Shown: one piece after another, positions 22,230-30,724 of the stretch
Position numbering within the stretch: the first letter of the stretch is position 1
Layout of the letters: the number at the start of each line of letters is the position of its first letter
Source: Pleodorina starrii
Taxonomy: Eukaryota; Chlorophyta; Chlorophyceae; Chlamydomonadales; Volvocaceae
Reading direction: 5' to 3'
Assembly: GCA_030267565.1 (NCBI GenBank)
Contig: BRXU01000006.1
Location: 1,104,001 to 1,168,000 of the forward strand
DNA: 64,000 bases
The notes under the pieces: generated by a model
What the model saw: the letters and a program-made list of their open reading frames with translations, nothing else
Database searches by the model: none
What the model was told of the DNA's origin: nothing
Position numbers and translations under genes: made by a program

Positions 22230-22274
22230 CGCATGGGCAGAAGGGGGTACGCCCGGGCCCCTGTCAGTTCAACT

Positions 22275-24308
22275 CTACTTGCAAGGGGTTGCCAACGGGG
22301 CGCGCCATCGCCACCGGCCCTCAAAGGAGACCCGCACCGCCCACACCCGCCACCTGGGGGCCCCAACCCCATACTCATTCGCAGCGGTTTCTCCCGGCAG
22401 GAACAGATCCCGTTGCTGATGTGGCAATTCCACGCACGCTGTGACACACTGCGCGAACTCGCCCTCACGGGGGCACAGCACCGGCCACCACACCGCCGAC
22501 TTCCAGACTGGTAGAACGACCGTACCAGTTGCCGCCTGGCTCTTCATAAACTCCAGCACTCTGCCCACCAAAGCAAACGGTGGGTTACACCAGTTGTTTT
22601 CTTTCCCCCACATTTGCGAGAAGCAGTTCACTGCCTCTGCGCCGGGGCACCGGTACAAGGAGTTGAACCGCTTTAGCTGGGCGTTCCCGGCCGACGCAAA
22701 TCGGTCCACCGTGTGTGGGCCCCACTTTCGGTCGAGGACCCCAAACCAGACTGGGTTCAGCTTCCAGTCATCCCCGTCCTTCAGCTTGCTGAAGTAGTCA
22801 GCAACCTCATTTAACTCACGAGGGATCCACGACACGCTCAACTGCACCTGGTGCTCCTTGCACCACCAGAAAATCTTCAGCACCCACTCCTGCAAATGTG
22901 CCTTCCGGCTGCCGTGATCAACGATACGCTCCGCATTCTGGCTATCCGTCAGCAGATGCACTCGCCGCCCATTCAGCTCATCCTTGAGGGACTCAAGAGA
23001 GAAGAAGATAGCAGCCAGCTCACGGTTACCCGACGACGTGCGACGCATGTCCCCAGACAAGTAACCTCGCGCGACCGGGTGCACCGTGCGCAACCCGGGG
23101 CCCGACACAACACCCGCCCAGCCGGTGGCGCTGGCGTCGGTGTTAACCTCGAGCGTGTTGACTTCCGGGGGCCGCCGGATCGGGCTCGTCAGCCGCTCCC
23201 GGTCCAGCGACTGCCAGAAGCGCAGCTCTTCTCGTACCGCCGGGGTAACCGTGACCTCACTCGACCATCCCCAACGGTCGGGCAGTAGGGCAGTCGATGC
23301 CCGCGTGAAGAGACGCCCCAAGCGCCCTATAACGACGTACATGCTCACAGCGTGCCCCACGACACGAGCCAGGGTCCTGGCCGGGATGCTAGGCCGTGCC
23401 AAGGCCTCATCCACCGCCCTCTGGAAGGACTCCCAACGGTCTTGCGGGATAGCGAACACCCCTTTCGCGCTATCGACCAAATACCCCAGACAGCGCACCA
23501 CCGATGTGGGCGACAGCACGCTCTTTTCTTTATTCAGGGCGACACCCGCCCGCTCAAATTCGCGGACAATCTCGTCTCGCCGCTTAGAGGCCGTGGCGCG
23601 ATCTGGCCCCAACAAGAACAGAAAGTCGTCTAGATAGTTGATAAGGCGAAAACCCTTGCCCCTCAGGTACGCTGAAAACTCCCGCATAAGTTTCGAGAAT
23701 GCCCACGGGGCGGACACATACCCGAAGGGCAATACGGTAAACACGTAAAACCGGCCATCCCATTCGAAGCCTAGGTAATCGCAGGCGTCTTCGCGCATTC
23801 GGAGCTGCCAATAGGAGTTAGTAAGGTCGGCGCTAATAAGCAAGTCGTTCGGCTGGAAGATTTGCTCCAAATCAGTCAGCTTCTCGAATTTGAACTTGGG
23901 GCAGTATACGTACTGATTGACGTACCGCAAGTCAAGGAGGAGGCGGAATTTGCCAGGCTGCCGGGGCTTCGGTATCGCATTTAACGGGTTAACGACTCGT
24001 GGGCGCGCACTAACCTGCCGTACGGCCCCTGCTGCCAGAAGCGCCTCGACAGATTCGGTGACGAAGGCACGCTGCTCCAGTGCCCCTTGGTGGTTTCGCA
24101 TGACCTTCGGTGGCGGTGTGACACCCGCCTGTTTCCACCACAACGGGAACCCTTGCTGCACCCATTGCTTTGTCCACGAGCTGGAGCAGACCGAAAGCCA
24201 CCAGCTGGCGTTCACATTGATGTTGCCGGACGCGGCAGGCGGCGCGGCGCCTTGAACGACGTCACCACCCTCCCGGGACTCGGCCCAATCTGAACGCACG
24301 TTACACAA
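22275..24308 (-). CDS. Reverse transcriptase-RNase H-methyltransferase-like polyprotein of the PAT-like element
   Basis: 677 residues; the true start is uncertain within the first ~60. The RT domain spans about 70-290, with Asp161 in ADLTNSYWQ, LPFGYVSAP (193-201) and the YLDD box (225-228), so both polymerase aspartate sites are present. RNase H follows with Asp391 (NTDAS), Glu430 (NREL), Asp455 (TDSQ) and Asp504 (EVAD). Residues about 520-610 contain VDRFASAGNAQLKRFNS and the motif NPPF (575-578), resembling the Dam-like N6-adenine methyltransferase module carried by many DIRS-type elements. There are no in-frame stops. The domain order is that of the DIRS superfamily and excludes an LTR or LINE element. 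Confidence 0.93.
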   Translation of the reverse strand: MCNVRSDWAESREGGDVVQGAAPPAASGNINVNASWWLSVCSSSWTKQWVQQGFPLWWKQAGVTPPPKVMRNHQGALEQRAFVTESVEALLAAGAVRQVSARPRVVNPLNAIPKPRQPGKFRLLLDLRYVNQYVYCPKFKFEKLTDLEQIFQPNDLLISADLTNSYWQLRMREDACDYLGFEWDGRFYVFTVLPFGYVSAPWAFSKLMREFSAYLRGKGFRLINYLDDFLFLLGPDRATASKRRDEIVREFERAGVALNKEKSVLSPTSVVRCLGYLVDSAKGVFAIPQDRWESFQRAVDEALARPSIPARTLARVVGHAVSMYVVIGRLGRLFTRASTALLPDRWGWSSEVTVTPAVREELRFWQSLDRERLTSPIRRPPEVNTLEVNTDASATGWAGVVSGPGLRTVHPVARGYLSGDMRRTSSGNRELAAIFFSLESLKDELNGRRVHLLTDSQNAERIVDHGSRKAHLQEWVLKIFWWCKEHQVQLSVSWIPRELNEVADYFSKLKDGDDWKLNPVWFGVLDRKWGPHTVDRFASAGNAQLKRFNSLYRCPGAEAVNCFSQMWGKENNWCNPPFALVGRVLEFMKSQAATGTVVLPVWKSAVWWPVLCPREGEFAQCVTACVELPHQQRDLFLPGETAANEYGVGAPRWRVWAVRVSFEGRWRWRAPLATPCK

Positions 24309-24563
24309 GGGAAGCCGGCCACCAGCCGGGGCACAGTCACGTAAGGCTCACCGGGCCTTCGAAAGTTCGATCTCACCCTCCGCGAGGGGATCTGCGTCAC
24401 ACCGGGACGCCCTCACACACCAAGGCGGCGCACGGGCCTGCCTCCAGCCCGCCGATGGGCTACGCCGCTGCGGGGCGTTCACGTTCACGACATGGCTCCA
24501 CGCGAGCCGGATCAAGTCCCCCCGGCGGGGCCGTCCACAACTCTCCCTCACGGACCGTCACTC

Positions 24564-25625
24564 TCACCGCGCTGCGGGCGGATTCGGGCACATGTTCGCG
24601 AAGTGCCCGAACAACTTGCACTTATAACACTGATCCGTCGGCTTAGGGACACGCGGGGGCTTGCCGCCGCCTTGACCGGCACCCGCGACCACGCCACCAA
24701 ACTGCACCCCCGACATGAAGGGGAGCGCCTGGTGCGGTAGCAAACCACCCTGCCCGGGGCCGAACCCGACCTGGGCCTGGCCAAAGCCGGCACCAGGCGC
24801 CACGAGCTGCCGCTGACGGAAACCCGCGCCCCCCTGCTTCTGCACCCCGGGCTTGGCACCCCTACGCTCACATTCCCTCTCCGCGGCGACTCGCTTGTGC
24901 GCGGAAAACAGCTTACTACGCTCCTCCTCGGACTTGCAGCAGTCCGGCAGATCCAACGACTCAACCGCCTCCCAGCCCACTAACATGGCCTTGCGCAGCC
25001 GCATGTTCAGGTCCGTGAGCAAGTTCTCACCGTCCGTAATGGCGTCGTTGGTTGCCTTCTCCAACTCCTCCATCTGCTCCGGCGGAGCATCGTCGCGGCG
25101 CGCCTCGCGTTCGTCCTCCAGGCTGCGGTTGACCTTCTGGAACGCGTGGTAGATTTGGTTCAGCTCACGGTTCTCACGCTTGAGCGCCTTGTGCTCCTTG
25201 CCGGCCTTGTTGACCCAGCTGTCGTTGACGTAGTCCAGGTCCTTGAATGGGCGCTCCATGACGCGACCCGACTTATCGGATACGAGAACTTTCAACGCCG
25301 GCTGCTCCATGGCCATCTCCAGCTGGGCGATATTAGCGCTGACGCTGGCCATTTGATTCTTCAAGGCGACGCAGGTGTCATACGCGGAGCTCACCGCCGC
25401 TGTGAACTTCTTTTTATTTGCACGAGCACCAGGGTCAGCCGCCAGCAGGGAGGCGGCCTTCTGGTAGTCGTCGGACCGCTCAATGGCGGTCAACTGGGCC
25501 TGAAGGTCTGTGTAGACCTTCTGTAGTTCTACCAGCTGGTCACTAAGTTTTCTCTTAGCTGGCATCATAAGTACGCCAGCGAGCATTGCCACTAGGGCGA
25601 CCTCTAGGCCGAAAAGGGGCAACAT
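24564..25625 (-). CDS. Gag-like protein with CCHC zinc knuckle
   Basis: Up to 353 residues; initiation at MLPLF or at the later MMPAKRK (about residue 21) are both possible, since the upstream ATG sits at the B/internal border. Long helical, Glu/Lys-rich central part (about 25-230, probable coiled coils), then a Gly/Gln-rich stretch, then a single zinc knuckle C333-x2-C336-x4-H341-x4-C346. This is the nucleocapsid signature and fits RNA packaging in the cytoplasm. It precedes the RT ORF by about 255 bp on the same strand. Confidence 0.85.
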   Translation of the reverse strand: MLPLFGLEVALVAMLAGVLMMPAKRKLSDQLVELQKVYTDLQAQLTAIERSDDYQKAASLLAADPGARANKKKFTAAVSSAYDTCVALKNQMASVSANIAQLEMAMEQPALKVLVSDKSGRVMERPFKDLDYVNDSWVNKAGKEHKALKRENRELNQIYHAFQKVNRSLEDEREARRDDAPPEQMEELEKATNDAITDGENLLTDLNMRLRKAMLVGWEAVESLDLPDCCKSEEERSKLFSAHKRVAAERECERRGAKPGVQKQGGAGFRQRQLVAPGAGFGQAQVGFGPGQGGLLPHQALPFMSGVQFGGVVAGAGQGGGKPPRVPKPTDQCYKCKLFGHFANMCPNPPAAR

Positions 25626-25634
25626 GGTAACCGA

Positions 25635-25860
25635 CTGCGCTATCTGCCGCGGGGCGGTGTAATGGGCAGAAGACGCAGCGGAAACCTGTCAGTACTGACT
25701 AAACGAACTCGCGAAATTGCTCTTTCCGTCGCGCTCAGCGCGACTTGCACTTCGCTCTCACCGGTACGGCCAGGCCGTACCGCCAACGAACAGCCGAGAA
25801 CGCTCTCGGCAAATACACAGAAAACCTTGGTTTTCTTCGTTTCACTCAGAAAACCTTCAG
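25635..25860 (-). repeat. PAT-like element, B repeat (outer)
   Basis: 226 bp, same as 20761-20986. On the minus strand this is the upstream end and should contain the promoter. It ends exactly at the block X flank ATAGGAAACC. Confidence 0.9.
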
Positions 25861-26553
25861 ATAGGAAACCAACATCGTATGAGTAAAAAGCAGTTTGGCA
25901 GTCTCCATGGACCGAGGCCGAGGTCAAACCAACGCCTCTCGGTCTGTAATGAATTCCAAAAGGTGCATCGTTTCTCGAAATGTAATCCAGAAATTACGGC
26001 GCGAACTCAACTTAACCCGTACGGATTGAACGGGGCCCCTCCCTTTTTCCGGCTTCAAGGAAGCCGACACGAACCCCTTGTCGCAAACCGCCATCGCAAC
26101 TAGCGAAATACTGTCAATTTGGTCATTACCGATTTTGGTTCTAAGAACCAAAAGAGGTTTATGTCCCTAGGTACTGCGTGGGACCCAGTACATGGGACCC
26201 AATACAGCAGTAAAAGGCAGTACCGGGAAGGTACGCGCAACGCAGGGCTTCGGGCGTGCTCACTGCACACCTCCGACTGCCTGTGAGGAGACGGAACAGG
26301 AAGAGGAATAGAATGCATAGAAAAGGCCGGCCCGGGCAGGGCTGGGCGACATAATCGCCCTCGTGACGACGGAAAATGAAACGCCCTCCAACGACCACCA
26401 GAACGCGACCCCGTCTGAGGAAATAACACACATCGAAATAAGGAAGATGTTGCCATGCGTGGCCATTGCCATGTCCACTAAGAGCAGACCTTGGACAAGG
26501 GCAATGATAGTTGGGAACGTGCGGGACAGCGAAACGGGTAGTACTGTGATGTA
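25861..26553 (+). repeat. Block X, copy 2, middle part
   Basis: Copy of 6941-7640. Homology stops after ACTGTGATGTA, where copy 1 continues to 7641 and this copy turns into a different sequence leading to the SINE. Confidence 0.85.
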
Positions 26554-26636
26554 ACGTGTATGCATACAAGAATGGTAACAGAGGGCACACAAACGGCCGG
26601 GCAGGGCAGGGCTGGGCGACATCTTGGCCCTCGTGA

Positions 26637-27056
26637 CTAGAAAGAAAGAAAGTTTACACTGGACCGTAAGCCCGAGCGTGGGTTAAGGGAACAGACTGAT
26701 GCCTCTTCGGCGGGTACTTTCAGCCCATTACCGCGGTGACCGCCTTTTTGACTAAGATGGGTTGCTTCTCCCACCCACTCCGTGTCTGGGCTCCGTCTCA
26801 CTCGGATCACATCTGGGTACCCGCACGCACTTTTCCCAGATATGCCAGACACATCATTGTTGAACATTCAACCGTGATGAGTTCTACCAGTGCAGGGGAC
26901 AGGGACATGGCTAAAGAGCCATGCGATCACCTGCTGTTCGTTCCCACACCAGGGCCCCCATCGGTCACCCAGCCCTCTGCGAAGACCGGGATCGAACTGG
27001 TGACCTCTCGGTCACCAATTTAGTGCCCTAACTCTCAGGCACTCCTAGGGGATTTG
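26637..27056 (-). mobile_element. tRNA-derived SINE
   Basis: On the minus strand, 27046-26975 looks like a tRNA gene head. It has an A-box-like TGCCTGAGAGTTAGGG, then a B box AGTTCGATCCC about 35 bp later, followed by GGTCTTCGC. A ~330-bp unrelated body runs to a short tail of TTTC repeats (GAAA repeats on the plus strand at 26640-26652). The structure is that of a Pol III retroposon. It is not a functional tRNA gene, because no acceptor stem closes. Confidence 0.6.
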
Positions 27057-27364
27057 GACGGATTACAGATAGGGTTGGCCGGGATACTATACTAGAAAAG
27101 AGTATTAGTATAGTATAGTACTATTATAGTACTATTTACTAGTTGGAGGCCGAAAAATGGTACTATTTACGACAGCCGTACAGAGTGTTAAAGTATACTA
27201 TAATATAGTACTATGTAGTACTATCGGGACCCCGACATAGTACGTTTTACTATATGTGGCAACCGGCAGGACGGCCGCCGCCGTCTTATACTTAGAATTC
27301 GAAGTGTGTAACGACAGGCAGCACATCGATTGTGCACGCTTTGACGCCGGTTGGGGTTCGGCGA

Positions 27365-27482
27365 AGTTCCCCGTGGATTGGGTGGAGTTTGCCGTGGATT
27401 GGGTGGGGTTTGCCGTGGATTGGGTGGGGTTTGCCGAAGATTTGGTGGGGTTTGCCGTAGATTTGGTGGGGTTTTGGTGGAG
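27365..27482 (+). repeat. ~24-bp minisatellite in the hAT element
   Basis: About five units of the type GTGGATTGGGTGGGGTTTGCC, with the second half drifting to GAAGATTTGG. Encoded VDWVGFA repeats are probably incidental. Confidence 0.85.
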
Positions 27483-27554
27483 TTCTGGCGGGGACGTTCG
27501 GGTTATTGCAGATTTTGGTTCTTAAGCGATCGACCAGAGGTGCTTCGTGTTTGG

Positions 27555-27589
27555 CAGATAGTCACGGGCAGACTGCCCGTGACTATCTG
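27555..27589. repeat. 35-bp perfect palindrome
   Basis: CAGATAGTCACGGGCAG, a central A, then the exact reverse complement. Central to the hAT element. Confidence 0.95.
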
Positions 27590-27607
27590 GGGTCAGTCTG
27601 AGGTTTA

Positions 27608-27895
27608 AGGTAACCCAGAGGGCTCCCTTTCAGAAACTAAAATTAAATCTAGGAAGTGTGCATAAAGAGGATTCCAATGGTGTTATTTTCAGCCAAAACG
27701 GGTGGGTGTACGGGTCCCTTACCCAAGAGACTCCCATGGGCGTCCGACTCTTGAAGGGGCTGTAAGGTACCCCAGACCGCTCCCTTTCAGAAAGTAAAAT
27801 TATATTTAGGAAGTATTAATAAAGAGGATTCCAATGGTGTTATTTTGTGCCAAAACGGGTGGGTGTACGGGACCCCTACCCAAGAGAATGTTCCC
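27608..27895 (+). repeat. Two diverged ~130-bp direct repeats in the hAT element
   Basis: 27608-27740 and 27766-27895 share CTCCCTTTCAGAAA, GAGGATTCCAATGGTGTTAT and AAAACGGGTGGGTGTACGGG. The intervening positions have diverged, so the duplication is older than the duplication of block X. Confidence 0.85.
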
Positions 27896-28023
27896 CAGAG
27901 TAAATAGTAATCTAGTACTATTTACTATATATAGTACTATGTAGTACTACATATTACTATACGTCCTCGGGAAAATAGTATTTTTGCCAACCCTAATTAC
28001 AGATCCCCAGCCTGCAGCTGCAG

Positions 28024-28482
28024 GTGGCGGGTGCAGACTCCTCCACCGTCAAACCCCACACCCAGCACGAAGTTGCCCAACGAGGCCGGCAGCAGCTGAG
28101 CCTTCCGCTCCTCGGGCCAGCATCAAGGAAGAACTGTCCCTCCATCACCCTCCAGGGAGCAACCTGGCACGCGTGGGCCCGTGAGCACCTCGACCCAGCC
28201 ACGACCCCAGCCCCACTGCAGGACACGGACGACACCCTTGCAGCTCTGGGGGGCCTGCATAACGATATCGGCCCGGCCTGGCTGGAGGCAGCCTGTATGG
28301 TGGAGACCCAGTTACGGCAGCAGCGGCGGCAGCAGGTGGAGGCGGAAGGCCCCCAGCCGCAGCAACTGCAACCGCCGGCACTGCCACCGCCAGACTGCGT
28401 GCAGGTGATGGCCATGATCGTCGGGCGACTGGGCGAGTGCGCCTTCCCGGGGGAACGGATGCAGTGCCACTTCGCCGCCTGA
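28024..28482 (+). pseudogene. 5'-truncated copy of ORF1
   Basis: Encodes the last ~152 residues of the 8111-9091 ORF, with a Gln-to-Pro change in the QQQQ stretch. The upstream two-thirds is missing, replaced by hAT and SINE sequence. Its overlap with ORF2 in the -1 frame is conserved. Confidence 0.6.
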
Positions 28483-29069
28483 CGGTCAGCCAGGCGACAC
28501 AACTGAAGGACGGGCCTGCCAGCGAGCGGCGAGTGGGTCTGATCACCGAGTTTGCGAGTTTGTGCATGCGGGAGGCCCTGAGCACGCCGGAGAACCCGGC
28601 GTTGCCCGACCTCGCCACCGTCCTCAGCCGCTTACGGGCAACCCAAGCACGCCTGTGGTTTGGAGTGCGCTGGGAGAATGACAACTCGCAGAGCACGTGG
28701 CGCCTTGCGGTGGACGGTGTGCCCCTGACCGGCAACACGCACCCGGCCAACACGCACCTGGCCCTAAGCCGTGCGGGTGCGAGTGATATTGTTGTTGGGG
28801 GCGTCACCTTTCTGATCTGGGAAAGGGGTCGGCACTGGGAGAGGGCGTTCTCACCTTTGCATGGGCACTGGGTCTTTACGGCTTTCCTTGGGGCGTGGTG
28901 CTGGGCAGCAGTGTACAGCTGTGGGTTGTGCTTGCTAGCGCACCGATGCACGCCAGTCATGCAACACCCCAACGGAGCGTACAATACACTTGCAATCACT
29001 GTGCTTCCTTCGCCTGCCTTTCCTACTTCCGACTACCGCTCGCCAACTCTGATGGAGCCCGCTTTTTAG
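28437..29069 (+). CDS. Second copy of ORF2, unknown
   Basis: Same 210-codon frame as 9046-9678 with no visible change. GTG rather than ATG opens the listed frame. Low confidence that it is translated. Confidence 0.3.
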   Translation: MRLPGGTDAVPLRRLTVSQATQLKDGPASERRVGLITEFASLCMREALSTPENPALPDLATVLSRLRATQARLWFGVRWENDNSQSTWRLAVDGVPLTGNTHPANTHLALSRAGASDIVVGGVTFLIWERGRHWERAFSPLHGHWVFTAFLGAWCWAAVYSCGLCLLAHRCTPVMQHPNGAYNTLAITVLPSPAFPTSDYRSPTLMEPAF

Positions 29070-29224
29070 CTGCACGTTGTCGCGCGGACGTGGCGGATGT
29101 GTTGGGCCTTGCAAGCTTGCATCCGTGTTTAGGACGTGTTTTTGGAGCCATGCCTTGACCGCACATGAACCTCCTGAATAAAGGGCAACTGACTACCCAG
29201 GACTACCTACCTCTCCCTATTTTC

Positions 29225-29585
29225 AATGCCTCGGCTAGTGCGTTGGTTCCGCTGGTCCGCTACACACGGCCTGCTTACACCAAAAGCGGGGCTGCCGGAG
29301 GCCCTTACTTGTAACACCGAGCGCATTCATTCGGTCCGGCGGTGGACGGACTCGCCGTAGAGCGCACGGCCGGGCCAGTATGGTACGGGCCCCGCCGGGG
29401 GTGACGGGTGACGGGTGACTAGACCACTACAAAGCGAATGCGGGCTTGTGCTGTTGGCTTGTGGTTGGGTGCGCTTTGCCGCTTCTCCCTCTCGTGCGCT
29501 TGTCGTCTCCATCCCATGGCATCCGCTGCAGTGCAGTGCGCGAATTAGTTAAAGTGGACTGAAGGGTTTCTGAGTGCAACGCTAG
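29225..29585 (+). repeat. Direct copy of 19351-19711
   Basis: Ends inside the solo AB unit (GTGCAACGCTAG) and is joined at 29586 to an inverted copy of the sequence just left of 19351. This makes a fold-back junction. Confidence 0.85.
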
Positions 29586-30720
29586 ACAAGGGGTTGGTGT
29601 CGGCTTCCTTGAAGCCGGAAAAAGGGCGGGGCCCCACTAAATCCGTACGGGTTAAGTTGAGTGCTAGGGCGGCGAGGGCGTGAAATGTGAGAGTGTCGAC
29701 ATTCCTGCTGATAGACAGCCAGAGCTTTTTCCCGAAATGCCTGCTAGCCGAGTCGTTACCAAGGCCTGCCGGCGCCGCGCGAAGCGCGTCATCCCGTCGG
29801 GTGCATGAGCGCATGTGCGCATCGACCGAAATACGGCATTTCCAAAGCGAGCGGCGAGGGCGTCAACTGTGAGAGTGTCGCATCGACATTCCTGCTGATA
29901 GGCAGCCAGAGCTTTATATCTGAAATGCCTTCGGCTTCAGCAATCCGACCCATGTTTAGCATCGCGCGCCGTCTCGGCACTGTGCAACTCTTCCGGCCAG
30001 CGCATTGGCTGAAGTTACTTGACAGTAGACATGGAGTGTATCATTTACACATAACGCAGGCTGACTTGCCAATAGAAGGACAGCGGAACTGTTTGCGAGG
30101 GTAGCGACGACGTGCAGTTGCCGACGAGAGTGCACAGGCTTCGCTACTGAGGTATTCGCCGTAGAGGAGGCTTGACTGCTATAACATTAGGACAGGGAAT
30201 GTAGAAGTCCACCCCCTAGGTTGCCGACTGGACTTGTTGGGCGGCCCGCAGAAGACCGCTGCATAGGGCTGCATCGTGCGTGCAATTTGCGGCTTGGCGT
30301 CCAACAACCAGCAGTTTGCCCCTCATGGCTTGCTCCTTGCAACCTTTGTAATAGTAATATGCGTCAAGAATATCGGATCGGCTAGCAGAGCTGCTGTGGT
30401 GTGGTCGCGGGAAGAATGTTTGCAATGCAAACATAGTTTGTTTCCGAAACGAAGATTCATTTCACGCCGTCATGTCAGAATTCCACTTTAAGGAACGATG
30501 AATCTTCTGGAATGAATTATAGGCCGAGAGGTGTTGGTTTGACCTCGGCCTCGGTCCATGGAGACTGCCAAACTGGCTTTTACTCATACGAGGTTGGGTT
30601 CCTATAATAAATTTACCGTGCAATAAAGAATGTAATCTGTTACTTATGCAGCCCGTCCGATGGCCGAAAGTCTACACTTGTCCAATTACTTCCATCCGAC
30701 GTCCGACGTCCCACGGGCAC
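29586..30720 (-). repeat. R1 repeat, inverted copy
   Basis: Reverse complement of 19348-17942 without the 18823-19124 insertion. Its outer end continues into the satellite in reverse orientation, mirroring the order satellite-R1 at 1-5423. Confidence 0.88.
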
Positions 30721-30724
30721 ACGG

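Larger units (their letters stand above)
20655..25860 (-). mobile_element. Complete PAT-like DIRS retrotransposon (split direct repeats)
   Basis: A 5,206-bp element. Read on the minus strand the order is B (25860-25635), gag, RT/RNase H/methyltransferase-like ORF, tyrosine recombinase, A (21092-20987), B (20986-20761), A (20760-20655). A is 106 bp and B is 226 bp; both pairs look identical. The ten bases TGGTAACCGA lie at the A/B border in the copies and suggest the recombination crossover region. The junctions with block X (TTTAGG|element|ATAGG) match empty sites at 6940|6941 and 42540|42541 with no target duplication. This is the hallmark arrangement of PAT/TOC-type DIRS elements, which replicate through a circular intermediate and integrate by YR. 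All ORFs are intact and the repeats unmutated, so the insertion is young and may be active. Confidence 0.95.
27070..27995. mobile_element. Non-autonomous hAT-type transposon, 8-bp TSD
   Basis: 926 bp, with inverted ends TAGGGTTGGC / GCCAACCCTA, flanked by ATTACAGA on both sides (27062-27069 and 27996-28003). The uninterrupted site is in block X copy 1 (GG-ATTACAGA-TCCCC near 8604-8616). An 8-bp TSD and TAGGG-type ends are typical of hAT elements. No transposase ORF is present. The subterminal regions are AT-rich (AGTACTAT words). The interior holds a ~24-bp minisatellite, a palindrome and two diverged ~130-bp direct repeats. Confidence 0.9.
28004..29222 (+). repeat. Block X, copy 2, right part
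   Basis: Nearly identical to 8611-9832. It carries truncated ORF1 (28024-28482, 5' part missing) and complete ORF2 (28437-29069). The copy ends before the GC hairpin that follows in copy 1. Confidence 0.9.

Noticed and set aside
26975..27046. A functional tRNA gene on the minus strand
   Set aside because: A and B box-like sequences exist, but the acceptor stem does not pair and a long body with a TTTC tail follows. A SINE explains it better.
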